Source: Phycisphaeraceae bacterium
GTDB lineage: Bacteria > Planctomycetota > Phycisphaerae > Phycisphaerales > UBA1924
NCBI GenBank assembly: GCA_026126305.1
Contig: JAHCJI010000010.1
Span: 59,500 to 123,499, forward strand
Direction of reading: 5' to 3'
DNA: 64,000 bases
Shown here: piece after piece, positions 35,488-49,167 of the stretch
Layout of the letters: every line of letters starts with the position of its first letter
How positions within the stretch are numbered: the stretch's first letter is position 1
Program-made: the position numbers and the translations under genes
The notes under the pieces: model-generated
Databases searched by the model: none
Told to the model about the DNA's origin: nothing
Seen by the model: the letters and a program-made list of their open reading frames with translations, nothing else

Positions 35488-36678
35488 ATGCCCGACAACC
35501 GCACGTCGTTGTTTACGTCCGAATCTGTCTCGATGGGCCACCCCGACAAGATCGCCGACCAGATCTCCGATGCGATCCTGGACGTGATGCTGGCCGACGA
35601 TCCGCACTCGCGAGTGGCGGTGGAGACGATGGTGGCCACGGGGCTGGTGGTGGTCGCCGGCGAGGTGACCACGACGACCTACGTGGATATCCAGGACATC
35701 GTGCGCGAGACGATCCGCGAGATCGGGTACGACGACGCGGAGATGCGGTTTGACTGCGACTCGTGCGCGGTGCTGGTGGCGCTCAACAAGCAGAGCCCGG
35801 ACATCGCCCAGGGTGTCGACCGCGAGGGCGCGGGCGACCAGGGGCTGATGTTCGGCTTCGCGTGCAACGAGACCGAGGCGCTCATGCCCCTGCCCATCCA
35901 GCTGGCCCACCGGCTGGTCGAGCAGCAGGCCCACGTCCGGCGTGAGGGGATCATCCCCGGGCTGCGGCCCGACGCCAAGAGCCAGGTGACCATCGAGTAC
36001 GAAGGGCTCAAGCCCGTGCGCGTCGACACCTTGCTCATGAGCACCCAGCACGATAAAAGCTGGAACGACAAGCAAGGCGAACTGCGCAAGCAGGTCATCG
36101 AGAACATCTTCAAGCCCGTGCTGGGAGACTGGTGGAACCCGGGCATCAAGATCCACGTCAACCCCACCGGACGCTTTGAGATCGGCGGGCCCCACGGCGA
36201 CGCGGGCCTCACCGGACGAAAGATCATCGTGGACACCTACGGCGGACGCGGGCGACACGGCGGCGGGGCCTTCAGCGGCAAGGATCCCACCAAGGTCGAC
36301 CGCTCGGCGGCATACATGGCGCGGTATATCGCCAAGAACGTCGTCGCCGCGGGCTTGGCCGACGTGTGCGAGGTGCAGCTGAGTTATGCCATCGGCGTGC
36401 CCGAGCCCACGAGCGTCCATGTCGATTGCTTCGGCACAGAGAAGGCCGACCTGGGCAAGATCGAGAAGGCCATCCGCAGTGTCTTCCCGCTCACGCCGCG
36501 GGGCATCATCGACACACTGCAATTGCGCAAGCCGATCTATCGGCTGACCGCCCGGCACGGGCATTTCGGCCGCAAGCCCTTCGACCGCGACGGCAGGAGT
36601 TACTTTACATGGGAGAAGACCGACAAGGCCGAGAAGCTGAAGTCGGCGGTGGGCAGTGCCGTGGCCGCGGGCGTGTGA
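35488..36678 (+). CDS. metK: S-adenosylmethionine synthetase
   Basis: Makes S-adenosylmethionine from methionine and ATP. 396 residues with [20 protein letters not shown], the [12 protein letters not shown] nucleotide motif, the P-loop-like [19 protein letters not shown] and HGHFGRKPF near the end. ATG 35488 is preceded by a purine-rich GGGAGATCGAGGA. The leader 35319-35487 was inspected for a SAM riboswitch and none was recognised. A strong terminator follows at 36700. Confidence 0.96.
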   Translation: MPDNRTSLFTSESVSMGHPDKIADQISDAILDVMLADDPHSRVAVETMVATGLVVVAGEVTTTTYVDIQDIVRETIREIGYDDAEMRFDCDSCAVLVALNKQSPDIAQGVDREGAGDQGLMFGFACNETEALMPLPIQLAHRLVEQQAHVRREGIIPGLRPDAKSQVTIEYEGLKPVRVDTLLMSTQHDKSWNDKQGELRKQVIENIFKPVLGDWWNPGIKIHVNPTGRFEIGGPHGDAGLTGRKIIVDTYGGRGRHGGGAFSGKDPTKVDRSAAYMARYIAKNVVAAGLADVCEVQLSYAIGVPEPTSVHVDCFGTEKADLGKIEKAIRSVFPLTPRGIIDTLQLRKPIYRLTARHGHFGRKPFDRDGRSYFTWEKTDKAEKLKSAVGSAVAAGV

Positions 36679-36699
36679 AGATATCGATCCCCAACGAGG

Positions 36700-36724
36700 C
36701 CCGGGCGCGAGCCCGGGTTTTTTG
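36700..36724 (+). terminator. Rho-independent terminator of metK
   Basis: Perfect 7-bp stem CCCGGGC (36700-36706) and GCCCGGG (36711-36717) with a GCGA tetraloop, followed by six T residues. It lies 21 bases past the metK stop. The stem-loop is almost the same as the one at 45087-45109. Confidence 0.92.
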
Positions 36725-36770
36725 TTGTTCGAGGTAGCCCATGCTAGCGTGCGGGCCTTGTTGAGGAATG

Positions 36771-37469
36771 TTACAAGCCATACAGATGGTGTTCTCGCGC
36801 GTATCGCAGCACGCGGTGGTCCAGCGGTGTCTCAAAGGGCGTACCCCGGGCGTCTCGCACCTCGGTCGAGGCGGCGGGCAGCGGGCCGATCTCAAGAAAT
36901 GCCGCCGTCCAGCGGTCGAGTTCTTCCTCGGTCCAGTATCGCACCCGGGCCATGCGGCCTCGGAGTTGTTCGGCCCGCACGATGGGCTCGCGGGGCAGCA
37001 CCAGCGGCCTTGCCATGGCCAGCAACTCACGAGGCTTTTTCCATCGGTGGAAGTTTACCGCTTGATCGGCTCCGATGATGAACGACATGGCACGCCCACC
37101 AAGCAAGGATCGCGCGTGTTCGAGCGTCTTGGCCCAGTAGCTGGGCTCGCCCCGTGTTGCGCGGTCGATCTCGTCGGTCCAGATCGTGCAGGAAGGCAAA
37201 CCCTCGATGGCCAGTCGCAGCATCGCAAGCCTTTGCGCATCGGTCGCCTCGGGGGCTCGCTCCTTGAGCGGCGATCGAGCAGCGGGCACGAATACGAGCA
37301 GCGCGGGCGACCCGAGCTGGCCTTCGAGCGCCCGGCGCGCCAGGTCGGCGAGTGTGATATGCGCGATGTGCGGGGGATCAAACGTACCGCCAAAGAAGAC
37401 CACGTGCGATACGCCATCGGGAATGTCCAGCGGGGTTGGCGCTCGATCGCTCACGAGCGACGATAGCAC
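36771..37469 (-). CDS. nadD: Nicotinate-nucleotide adenylyltransferase
   Basis: Adenylates nicotinate mononucleotide in NAD synthesis. The nucleotidyltransferase signature FFGGTFDPPHIAH (residues 25-37; His34 and His37) is intact. FIIGADQAVNFHRWKKP is the second family motif. The usual C-terminal ISST-type motif is less clear; the end reads ETPLDHRVLRYAREHHLYGL, where P-x-V-x-x-YI is expected. 232 residues, slightly longer than average. Downstream of prfA and a small gene on the same strand; convergent with metK. Confidence 0.88.
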   Translation of the reverse strand: MLSSLVSDRAPTPLDIPDGVSHVVFFGGTFDPPHIAHITLADLARRALEGQLGSPALLVFVPAARSPLKERAPEATDAQRLAMLRLAIEGLPSCTIWTDEIDRATRGEPSYWAKTLEHARSLLGGRAMSFIIGADQAVNFHRWKKPRELLAMARPLVLPREPIVRAEQLRGRMARVRYWTEEELDRWTAAFLEIGPLPAASTEVRDARGTPFETPLDHRVLRYAREHHLYGL

Positions 37470-37478
37470 CCGCGCCGT

Positions 37479-37829
37479 TCATCGAACACCGTCATCAGGA
37501 ACGACCATCAGTGGGCCATGCACCGGGTCCGGACCATCGGCGTGAAGCCCGCTGGGCGAAAGGTGGGCAAACCGCTCGGACAATTCACTCGGACTCAAAC
37601 GCTCGGCAAGCACCACGCCATGTCGGTCGACCACGGTGTACCGCAGGCCGTCCAGGGTGACCTCGATGCGCAGGCTTTCGTCCCGGCCTTCGAGCGTGCC
37701 CAGCAGGGTGGCTGGCTCGGTCGGATCGGCGTCGTATGTTGCACGGCCCTGACGCGGTTCGATACTCACGAACAGCACCGTCGCACCCGCGACGGCCATC
37801 AACACCGGTAAGACGATCTTGCGTCCCAT
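37479..37829 (-). CDS. Small exported or membrane-anchored protein
   Basis: 116 residues. N-terminal MGRKIVLPVLMAVAGATVLFVS is a signal or anchor helix. The remainder is soluble: TLLGTLEGRDESLRIEVTL, YTVVDRHGVVLAERLSPSEL. No family recognised. It lies 9 bp before nadD and 42 bp after prfA, so it is probably co-transcribed with them. Function unknown. Confidence 0.6.
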   Translation of the reverse strand: MGRKIVLPVLMAVAGATVLFVSIEPRQGRATYDADPTEPATLLGTLEGRDESLRIEVTLDGLRYTVVDRHGVVLAERLSPSELSERFAHLSPSGLHADGPDPVHGPLMVVPDDGVR

Positions 37830-37871
37830 ACCAGGCGCATCGGCACGTGGCCGCACGAACTTGAGCGAAAG

Positions 37872-38969
37872 TTACAGTTCGGCCAGTCGTTGGGCCGTGC
37901 GTTGCTCGGTCAGGGCCCGCATGATGGGCCTCAGATCGCCGTCGAAGAGCACCTGCCGCAACTGGAACTTGGTGTCGAGCCTCTGATCGGCGACGATGCC
38001 GTCCTGATAGCGGTAGACGCGGACCTTCTCGGACCTTTCGCCCGTGCCGATCTGCCCCTTGCGGGCGGCCGACCGTTCGGCATGGGCTTGCCGCAGTTGC
38101 AGGTCGTAGAGGCGGGCCAGGAGCAGGCGCCGCGCCTTCTCGCGGTTCTGGTGCTGGCTCTTGCTCTCCTGCATGCGCACTTCCAGGCCCGTGGGCTCGT
38201 GGACGAGGTGGACGGCGGTGGCGACCTTGTTGACGTTCTGCCCGCCGGGGCCTTGCGAGGTGGTCACGTGCTCGGTCACGTCGTTGGCCCAATCGATGCT
38301 GACCTCCACCGCCTTGGGCTCGGGCAATACAGCGACGGTCGCCGTGGATGTGTGGATGCGTCCCTGGGTTTCAGTCGCGGGCACGCGCTTCACCGAATGC
38401 ACGCCGGCCTCGAAACTCAGCTCGGCCCACACGCCCGGGCCTTTGATGTTGGCCGTCGCCGAGCGGATGCCACCGTGGCTGTCGTCGGCGTTGATGTCCA
38501 AGGCCTCGAAGGTCCAGCCGGCGATGCCCGCATACTTCTCGTACATGGCTAGTAGATCTCGGGCCCAGAGTTGGGCCTCGTCGCCCCCGGTGCCAGCGCG
38601 GACCTCGAGCATCACAGACCCCACCAGGTTGTCATCGCTGGAGACCAGGGCCGCCTTGACGGCCTCGATCCGTTCCAGGGCAGCGGCACGGACCTTGGGC
38701 AACTCATCGCACGCCAGTTCGGCCAATTCCGCGTCATCGCCTTCGGCGGCGGCGTGCAGATCGCTGGCCTCGGACAACAACGCGAGATACTGCTGATAGC
38801 CCTCGACGACCGGTGCCAGCGCAGCCCGCCGGATCGACAGATCGCGGACCTTCTCGTGGTCGCTCAGGACCTCAGGATCTTCGAGCTGCCGACCCGTGTC
38901 CCGATACTGCTCGGCAAGTTCGTCGAGTTTGCTTCGGACGGCCTCGGGCAGCATGTCGGTGGTGGTCAC
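37872..38969 (-). CDS. prfA: Peptide chain release factor 1
   Basis: Recognises UAA and UAG stops and triggers peptidyl-tRNA hydrolysis on the ribosome. 365 residues. The stop-codon-reading PAT tripeptide is at 197-199 (RVPATETQGRIH) and the catalytic GGQ at 242-244 (GPGGQNVNKVATAVHLVH). The acidic N-terminal helical domain and RAGTGGDEAQLWARDL are typical. The PAT rather than SPF motif identifies RF1 over RF2. ATG 38954 is an alternative start five codons downstream. Confidence 0.96.
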   Translation of the reverse strand: MTTTDMLPEAVRSKLDELAEQYRDTGRQLEDPEVLSDHEKVRDLSIRRAALAPVVEGYQQYLALLSEASDLHAAAEGDDAELAELACDELPKVRAAALERIEAVKAALVSSDDNLVGSVMLEVRAGTGGDEAQLWARDLLAMYEKYAGIAGWTFEALDINADDSHGGIRSATANIKGPGVWAELSFEAGVHSVKRVPATETQGRIHTSTATVAVLPEPKAVEVSIDWANDVTEHVTTSQGPGGQNVNKVATAVHLVHEPTGLEVRMQESKSQHQNREKARRLLLARLYDLQLRQAHAERSAARKGQIGTGERSEKVRVYRYQDGIVADQRLDTKFQLRQVLFDGDLRPIMRALTEQRTAQRLAEL

Positions 38970-38993
38970 GGGGGTAACAGTTGACCGTTCCGG

Positions 38994-40589
38994 TCAGCCC
39001 TTGGGACCGCTGGCGCGGATGGCGTCGGACATCTGGAACTTGGCGGCGTTCTCGCGGAATCGACGGGCGAGGTCGCGTGCCTTCTCGTCGTAAGCCGCCC
39101 CATCTTTCCAGGTGTTTCGGGGGTGCAACACCTCGGCGGGCACGCCCGGCACGGCGGTGGGCATATGCAGGCCCAGGATCTCGTGCTCGACAGTATTGGC
39201 CTTGGCCAGTTCACCGCTCAAGATGGCCGACACCATCGCCCGCGTGTAGGCGAGCTTGAAGCGGTGGCCCACGCCATACGGTCCGCCCGTCCAGCCCGTG
39301 TTGAGCAGCCAGACGTTGGCGTTGTGGGTCTTGATGCGCTCGGCGAGCATGGCGGCATACTCGGCGGGGGGGCGGGGCATGAATGGCGCTCCAAAGCACG
39401 CGCTGAAGTTGGGCATGGGCTCGGTCACGCCCGCCTCGGTGCCCGCTAATTTGCTCGTGTACCCGTTGATGAAGTAGTACATCGCCTGCTCGGGCGTCAG
39501 CTTGCTCACCGGGGGCATCACGCCAAAGGCGTCGGCTGTCAGGAAGATGACGTTGCGCGGGTGGCGGCCCACCGAGGGGATCACCGCGTCGGGGATGAAC
39601 TCCACCGGGTAGGTCACGCGTGTGTTCTCGGTGATGGACCCGTCGTCGTAATCGGGAACGCGGGTGTCCTCGTCGATCACCACGTTCTCCAGCACGCTGC
39701 CGAAGCGGATGGCGTCCCAGATCTGCGGCTCGCCTTCCTTCGAAAGCTTGATGCACTTGGCGTAGCACCCGCCCTCGAAATTGAACACGCCACGCTCGCT
39801 CCAACCGTGCTCGTCGTCGCCGATCAGGGCGCGGTCTGGGTCGGCGCTCAGGGTCGTCTTGCCCGTGCCGCTCAGGCCAAAGAACAACGCCACGTTGCTC
39901 GGGTCGTCCTTGGCGACGTTGGCCGAGCAGTGCATCGGGAACACGCCCACCTGGGGCATATCGAAGTTCATGGCATAGAAGATGCTCTTCTTGATCTCGC
40001 CGGCGTACTCCGTGCCCAAGATCACCACCGTCTTGCGCTCGAGCGATTGCGCGATGATCACCGGCCCCTTCACGCCCAGTTGCTGGGCTTCTTCGGCCGT
40101 CAGCTTGTGCCGACCCGCGTTGAGGATCGTCCAGTCGTGCTTCCAGGCGGTCGAACCCCCGGCCGCGGGCGTGCCCTGGCGGATGAATAGCGTGCTGGCG
40201 AACAGGCTGTGCCAGGCTTGCTCGGTCACGACGCGAACGCCCAGCCGGTACGCCGGATCGGCCCCGGCGAAGCCCTCGAAGCAGTAGACCTTGTCCAGGC
40301 TGTTGAGGTGTTCGATAGCGATCCGCTCGGCCAGATCGAAACGCTCGGGCGTCAGCGGCTGGTTCACCTTGCCCCAATCGATCTTCCCGTGGATAGCCGA
40401 CGTATCTTCCAGGTACTTGTCCGTCGGGCTGCGACCCGTGCGGTCGCCCGTGCGGCACACCAAGGCCCCGTCGGCCGCCAGTCGGCCCTCGCCAGCGGCC
40501 AACGCCAACTCCACCAGACGCGCCGGCGGCAGGTTGGTCAGGGTGCGGGCGGCGGAAAGGTCGAGGTGGGCGAGGGTCTGGCTTGGCAT
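38994..40589 (-). CDS. pckA: Phosphoenolpyruvate carboxykinase (ATP)
   Basis: Converts oxaloacetate to phosphoenolpyruvate in gluconeogenesis. The P-loop GLSGTGKTT is at residues 238-246 and the kinase-2-like metal site IGDDEHGW at 257-263. MHCSAN, NFEGGCYAKCI, DGSITENTRVTYPVEFIP and NTGWTGGPYGVG confirm the ATP-dependent type. 531 residues is the family length. ATG 40589 was chosen as the first in-frame Met before the conserved start; the longer frame runs toward the tRNA. With enolase it links glycolysis and gluconeogenesis. Confidence 0.96.
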   Translation of the reverse strand: MPSQTLAHLDLSAARTLTNLPPARLVELALAAGEGRLAADGALVCRTGDRTGRSPTDKYLEDTSAIHGKIDWGKVNQPLTPERFDLAERIAIEHLNSLDKVYCFEGFAGADPAYRLGVRVVTEQAWHSLFASTLFIRQGTPAAGGSTAWKHDWTILNAGRHKLTAEEAQQLGVKGPVIIAQSLERKTVVILGTEYAGEIKKSIFYAMNFDMPQVGVFPMHCSANVAKDDPSNVALFFGLSGTGKTTLSADPDRALIGDDEHGWSERGVFNFEGGCYAKCIKLSKEGEPQIWDAIRFGSVLENVVIDEDTRVPDYDDGSITENTRVTYPVEFIPDAVIPSVGRHPRNVIFLTADAFGVMPPVSKLTPEQAMYYFINGYTSKLAGTEAGVTEPMPNFSACFGAPFMPRPPAEYAAMLAERIKTHNANVWLLNTGWTGGPYGVGHRFKLAYTRAMVSAILSGELAKANTVEHEILGLHMPTAVPGVPAEVLHPRNTWKDGAAYDEKARDLARRFRENAAKFQMSDAIRASGPKG

Positions 40590-40765
40590 CGGCAATGCAT
40601 CTCCGGCCCGCTGGCGAGCGCACTGGGGCCAAAAACTTTGGTAATGGCAAGGGTAGGAGCCCAGCAACCCCATCGCCACGCGGGGTCCAACGCTTGCCAA
40701 CGACGATTTCGGTGCTAGCGTTACCGCTCGGCCGGGTCCCGGTGGGCCCGTCGTCGATGCCCGAT

Positions 40766-40840
40766 GGTGGCTGTAGCTCAGTTGGTTAGAGCACCAGGTT
40801 GTGGTCCTGGGGGTCGCGGGTTCGAGTCCCGTCAGTCACC
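40766..40840 (+). tRNA. tRNA-His (anticodon GTG)
   Basis: Complete cloverleaf: acceptor GTGGCTG pairs with CAGTCAC (one G-T), D arm with TAGCTCAGTTGG, anticodon stem CCAGG/CCTGG enclosing TTGTGGT (anticodon GTG), and T arm GCGGGTTCGAGTCCCGT. The extra 5' G at 40766 opposite C at 40840 is the G-1:C73 pair typical of tRNA-His. CCA is not encoded. The plus-strand gene is flanked by minus-strand genes. Intervals 40590-40765 and 40841-41025 show no further gene. Confidence 0.97.
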
Positions 40841-41025
40841 CTTCCCCGCTCTCAATACCACCGCACGAATACCAAGCGTGCCCCTCACACCGGAATCGAT
40901 TCTGTGTTCCAGCCCTTGCGAACACCCGAGCGCGAGCAACTGGTTGATGGAAGGTGGCGGGAATCCCTCACTCTTGCATAAGGCTCGCAAGGACGTCCGA
41001 GACCAGCCAGCAGCATCAATTCAGG

Positions 41026-42165
41026 TCACGCGGCGTTCTTGGCGTGCCGGCACAAGTACACCAGGGACTTCACGCTATTAGCCGCCGAGGCCAGCGAACC
41101 CTCCTGGTCGAGCAGCAGCAAAACCTTGTTGGCGGCATCGGCCACCACGGCGTGGCCCAGCAGCGGGCCCGTGCCTCGGATACGGGCGCAGATATACCGC
41201 ACGCCCTTCTCGTCGTCCTTCTCAACACCCTGCTCGAGTTCGGCGGCGAACTTCTGGAGGTCCTCGGCGAACAGGTCGGCCAGCGCCTTGAGCGAAGGGT
41301 CGGACTGGGTTTGCGGTTGGGTGGTGTTGTCGATCTGGCGGTTCAGGACGATGAACTCGGCCAGGGCGCGAAGCAGCGTCAGCTTGTCGACGGGCTTGAC
41401 GATCAGGGCGCTGACCTTCGAGTCGCGGATGATCTGCCGGGTGGATTCGGACTTGTCGCCCGAGATCGCCACGACGGGCATCGGCAAGCCACGGGTACGC
41501 ATGTCGTGCAGCGCCCTGGCGGCCTCGACCGGATCGCGATCGAAGTCGATCAGCACAAGGTTGAAGGGCTGCTGGAGCTCCTTGTCAGCCTGGCCATACT
41601 CGGCCACGTGGACCATACGCAAGCTCGTCTCGGACAGGTACACCTCGATCAACTTCCGGTCGATGTCACTGGCGGTGATGAGCAGTACGCGGCCCTCGAG
41701 CTTGTCGGGGTCGATCCGCTCGAGCGAGTAGCGCGCGTCCAGCGGATCGATCTTCACAAAGTGTGCGATGTCGATCTCTTGGATAAAGCGCAGCCCCACG
41801 TCGTGGGCCCGCCCCGTTACGTGCCGGCACTGCACCACCTGCGCGTCGATCCATTGCGGGCCGTCGCGCAAGTGCTCGAGCCTCACGCGGCACTTTGTGC
41901 CCACGTGCATGTAGGCGCTGTGCAGCACACTCATGCCACCGCGAGAGATGTTCCGGCACGCCACGCAGAACCCAACGCTGCCACCGCTGGGCTGGATTAC
42001 CTCAACGTCAATGGCCTGCTGGCGGAAGCCAAGCCGCGAGTGCACCCGCCGGGCGTTGGGGCGGTCGCTCATGGCGTCCAACTCGTCCATCAACGCGTTC
42101 AGACGGTCCGACGAGAGGTTCAGCGAGTTGTTGCGGCCGTTCGCCGCCGAGGTGTCCTTACGCAT
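41026..42165 (-). CDS. PilZ - response-regulator receiver - HPt-like three-domain protein
   Basis: 379 residues. A PilZ domain (about 38-140) has the c-di-GMP motifs RRVHSR (39-44) and NISRGG (72-77). A receiver-like domain (about 158-272) has candidate phosphoacceptor Asp207 in LVLIDFD, Ser235 in VVAISGD and Lys257 in LIVKPVD; the N-terminal acidic pair is weak (ITASDIDR). The C-terminal ~90 residues are helical and HPt-like, but the active His region reads ICARIRGTG with no His. Probably an output or adaptor protein combining c-di-GMP binding with phosphorelay input. 103 bp downstream of gyrB. Confidence 0.78.
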   Translation of the reverse strand: MRKDTSAANGRNNSLNLSSDRLNALMDELDAMSDRPNARRVHSRLGFRQQAIDVEVIQPSGGSVGFCVACRNISRGGMSVLHSAYMHVGTKCRVRLEHLRDGPQWIDAQVVQCRHVTGRAHDVGLRFIQEIDIAHFVKIDPLDARYSLERIDPDKLEGRVLLITASDIDRKLIEVYLSETSLRMVHVAEYGQADKELQQPFNLVLIDFDRDPVEAARALHDMRTRGLPMPVVAISGDKSESTRQIIRDSKVSALIVKPVDKLTLLRALAEFIVLNRQIDNTTQPQTQSDPSLKALADLFAEDLQKFAAELEQGVEKDDEKGVRYICARIRGTGPLLGHAVVADAANKVLLLLDQEGSLASAANSVKSLVYLCRHAKNAA

Positions 42166-42268
42166 CGAATTCCCCCGCCCATGGCTTGCTTTTGGATCGG
42201 CACATGCGCGGAGTGTCTTTGGTAGTCCATGATCAAATAGGAGCTGAACCGCGGATATCGGACGTGAG

Positions 42269-46388
<4,120 letters not shown>

Positions 46389-46467
46389 GTGTCCTCCCTG
46401 CGATTGCTGCGGGGCCGCTTCCTGGCCCCTTCCGATCCGTCGATGGTCCAATCCGTTCGATGCAAGC

Positions 46468-47127
46468 CTATCCGCGTGGGTGCTTGCCCAAGGCTTCGAG
46501 CAACGCCGCGATGCGCGGGCCGTTGTACTCCAGCAGGCGGCGTTCGGTGGCCAAAGCGTCGAGCCTGGCGTCGTGGGGCTCGGTAGGCACCCGATGCGCC
46601 AATTGGGCCTCGAACCCATACCCCAAAGCCAGCCCGCGACGCCGTTTGTCGGCCAACAACCGATCGTAGAACCCAGCCCCCCGACCAAGCCGGAACCCGC
46701 GTAGATCGAACGCCAGCGCCGGCACCAGCAACACGTCGATGGTCTCAATCGGCACGCCCGGCGCGTGCGGGGCAGGCTCGGGCACGCCAAGGCGGCCCTC
46801 GACCACGTCCGTCATGGCGTCGGCAATGAGCGCGGGCGTGATCGTGCGGGCCTCCCAATCGACCCGAGGGCCCGCGACCTCTACGCCCGCTTCCAGCAGC
46901 CGCTCGATCATCGCCCCGGTTCCCGCCTCGCCGCCCATGGACAGATACACCATCACCCGCCGGGCGTGGGCCAGAGGGGCCCAGGAAAGGGCCCGCTCGG
47001 CCAGTGCCTGGGCCTTGGATGCCGCCTGGTCCTTGGGCATCGACTCCATCAGACGGCGCATGGACGACCGCATCGCCGATTTCTCGCGCGCCAGTTCGGC
47101 CTTCTTGGAATCGTCGGACTCGCGCAT
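46468..47127 (-). CDS. 5-formyltetrahydrofolate cyclo-ligase
   Basis: ATP-dependent conversion of 5-formyl-THF to methenyl-THF in folate one-carbon metabolism. About 219 residues. KSAMRSSMRRLMESMP is the N-terminal helix, VMVYLSMGGEAGT the first conserved strand, and VPALAFDLRGFRLGRGAGFYDRLL is the family signature shown here in the parts VPALAFD and RLGRGAGFYDR. ATG 47127 was chosen; a GTG ~22 codons upstream is possible. 79 bp before the L,D-transpeptidase gene. The interval 47128-47436 holds only the lepB terminator. Confidence 0.87.
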   Translation of the reverse strand: MRESDDSKKAELAREKSAMRSSMRRLMESMPKDQAASKAQALAERALSWAPLAHARRVMVYLSMGGEAGTGAMIERLLEAGVEVAGPRVDWEARTITPALIADAMTDVVEGRLGVPEPAPHAPGVPIETIDVLLVPALAFDLRGFRLGRGAGFYDRLLADKRRRGLALGYGFEAQLAHRVPTEPHDARLDALATERRLLEYNGPRIAALLEALGKHPRG

Positions 47128-47257
47128 GGCATGGTCGCCCACGAAGGGCACGGCGGGTGGCACACGGTTGCTGATCAATGTGGGAGCGCTCACCACAAGC
47201 CTATCGGAACAGGCAGGGGGGCAGCTGTAACCCGATCGACCCAAAATGTATCACGGC

Positions 47258-47295
47258 AAAGAAAACCCCCGGCAGGCTCCTCCGCCCGTCGGGGG
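47258..47295 (-). terminator. Likely terminator downstream of lepB
   Basis: On the minus strand a hairpin with a CCCCCG/CGGGGG base (47295-47266, imperfect upper stem) is followed by TTTTCTTT (47265-47258). It lies about 140 bases past the lepB stop. Confidence 0.55.
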
Positions 47296-47436
47296 TCGTT
47301 CCTCTCCTCCGCCATTCGCGGGACGCAACGGTAGCCACACCGATGGCCGGGATTCTCGGTAAATCCACGGATTTCTTGAAGTCTTGACAAGTTGTCAAGA
47401 TAGGGAAACTTCAGCCGAGCCCGGGCCGCCCTGGGG

Positions 47437-49077
47437 CTACCAGATGAAGCGCAAGCGGCCAAAGCCGGGCACCGGCAGGCGACCCACACGCTCGACTGCG
47501 GGGAAATACACAAAAAAAGCCCGGCCCAGCATCAGCTCGGCGGGCACGATGCCCGGTGGCGCGTCCATATCCCGAACCCAGCCGCTGGGATCCCCCAGCA
47601 GGCGGCTGTCCTGGCTGCTGGCGGAATTGTCGCCACAGACAAAGTACTGCTCGGGCCCGAGATAGGCCAGTTCGAGCGTCGGGTGGCCACCGCGGACGGG
47701 CAGCTGGCTGTCACCCCGTGTGGTCTGGTAGTACAGGTCGCGGTCGAGCCCCAGGCGGTGCAGCCGGACCTTGCCTGTCAACGACAGGCTGGGCTGGGCG
47801 GGTGCGTAGGCGTTGGGCGGGGGCGTGATGGGTGCCTGGGCATCCAACGGTTGGCCGCTGGCAAACTCGAACCGCTCCACGGGCCCCCAGTCGTACTCGG
47901 CGTACGCCACCCGCTTGCCCCCGACGAACAGCCACAGGGCCTGGTCGGCGTGCCAAAACTCCACGTCGGTGACGCCGTTGGCCCGGGGCATCCGGATCGT
48001 GGACTCGTCCAGCACGAGCCAGCCTGCATGGTCGCCACCGTCCAATGGTCGCATCTCGATACGGACTTTCCCACCTTCGAGAACGGCCCGGAAGGCATGG
48101 GCCCGGGTCTCGACCTGCAACGCCAGAGCTTTGAGATCGCCGTCGATTGGCTCTACACCCACACGCAGCCGCACGTCGCCCACGCCAAAGGTGGGCGGCA
48201 TGATGGGTGCCAGGCTGTCGCCCGATCGGCGATACCGCTCGTTGTAGGGGTAGTAGTCGACGATGGGCCAGGCTTGGGTGTCCCAGACCAGGCGGGTGGT
48301 GCCTGCGCTCGTGTGCGTGGGGGTTTGGCCATCGAGGCCCTCCCAGCCCGCCAGGGGGTCTCCCGTATCGCTGCGGGCCTTCCAAGGCGGGTTGTACCAG
48401 TTGAACCCATCGCGGACAGGCCGCAGGGGGGCGCGGGCGGTGTCGTGGACGGGCATCCACACGGCCCGTTGGGCCTCCTCGGGCTTGCGGGCGATCTTCC
48501 AGCCGGCCATGGACCAGGTGCCGCCGGGCCGGTCCAGGTCGGCGTCGGTGGGCGGGGCGTCTGCGGGGCGGGTAAAAACGTCGCCGTCCACGATGGCCAG
48601 TTGCTCGTTGGGCAGCCCGGTCAGCCGCTTGATGTAGTTTTCCTTGGGGTTCGTGGGGTTCTTGAAGACCACCACGTCGAAGCGCTTGGGCTCGAACACC
48701 ACCGGCAGGTACTTGAGCACCAGGATGCGGTCTCCAGACCGCAGCCGCTGGACGTCCCGATCGATCTGGTACGCGGGCTTGCGGGCGCTGCTGGGGGCCG
48801 CGCGGACCAGGGCGGCCGCGTCGCTCATGGTCATCGGGTCGTGGACGGTGACCCGCACGGCCGTGCCGTCTTCGGCCCAGGGCCCCACCTGCCAGCGTGC
48901 GCCGGTCTGGTCGCTGACAAACTCCATGTGCTGGCCCAGCAGCGTGGGGGCCATCGACCCGGTGGGGATGACGAAGGCCTCGATGACAAAGGCCCGAAAG
49001 ACAAAGGCCATCGCAAAGGCGATGATGATGCTGCTGAAGGTCTCGCGGATCGAGAATCGGCTGTCTTCCTGGGCCAT
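47437..49077 (-). CDS. lepB: Signal peptidase I with large inserted domain
   Basis: Inner-membrane protease that removes signal peptides. A single N-terminal helix (IIIAFAMAFVFRAFVIEAF) is followed by PTGSMAPTL with nucleophile Ser41. The general-base Lys150 is in ENYIKRLTGLPNEQ, with RFDVVVFKNP before it, and CGDNSASSQDSR (Cys481 onward) is the box E motif. At 546 residues it is about twice the E. coli size. Residues ~170-475 form an extra region, partly beta-rich (VRIEMRPLDGGDHAGWLVL, ALWLFVGGKRVAYAEYDWG) and reminiscent of a concanavalin-like sandwich. ATG 49077 starts MAQEDSRFS. Confidence 0.92.
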   Translation of the reverse strand: MAQEDSRFSIRETFSSIIIAFAMAFVFRAFVIEAFVIPTGSMAPTLLGQHMEFVSDQTGARWQVGPWAEDGTAVRVTVHDPMTMSDAAALVRAAPSSARKPAYQIDRDVQRLRSGDRILVLKYLPVVFEPKRFDVVVFKNPTNPKENYIKRLTGLPNEQLAIVDGDVFTRPADAPPTDADLDRPGGTWSMAGWKIARKPEEAQRAVWMPVHDTARAPLRPVRDGFNWYNPPWKARSDTGDPLAGWEGLDGQTPTHTSAGTTRLVWDTQAWPIVDYYPYNERYRRSGDSLAPIMPPTFGVGDVRLRVGVEPIDGDLKALALQVETRAHAFRAVLEGGKVRIEMRPLDGGDHAGWLVLDESTIRMPRANGVTDVEFWHADQALWLFVGGKRVAYAEYDWGPVERFEFASGQPLDAQAPITPPPNAYAPAQPSLSLTGKVRLHRLGLDRDLYYQTTRGDSQLPVRGGHPTLELAYLGPEQYFVCGDNSASSQDSRLLGDPSGWVRDMDAPPGIVPAELMLGRAFFVYFPAVERVGRLPVPGFGRLRFIW

Positions 49078-49167
49078 GACGCAGGATAGGGGGCCAGCGC
49101 ACCCTCCGCACACGAGCCCCGGTGCCATGCCCGGCTCGGCCTGACGCATGGTTTTGGTGACAATTCC

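Noticed and set aside
40766..40840. tRNA-His as an integration site
   Set aside because: No integrase and no direct repeat of the tRNA 3' end were seen nearby; flanking genes are housekeeping.
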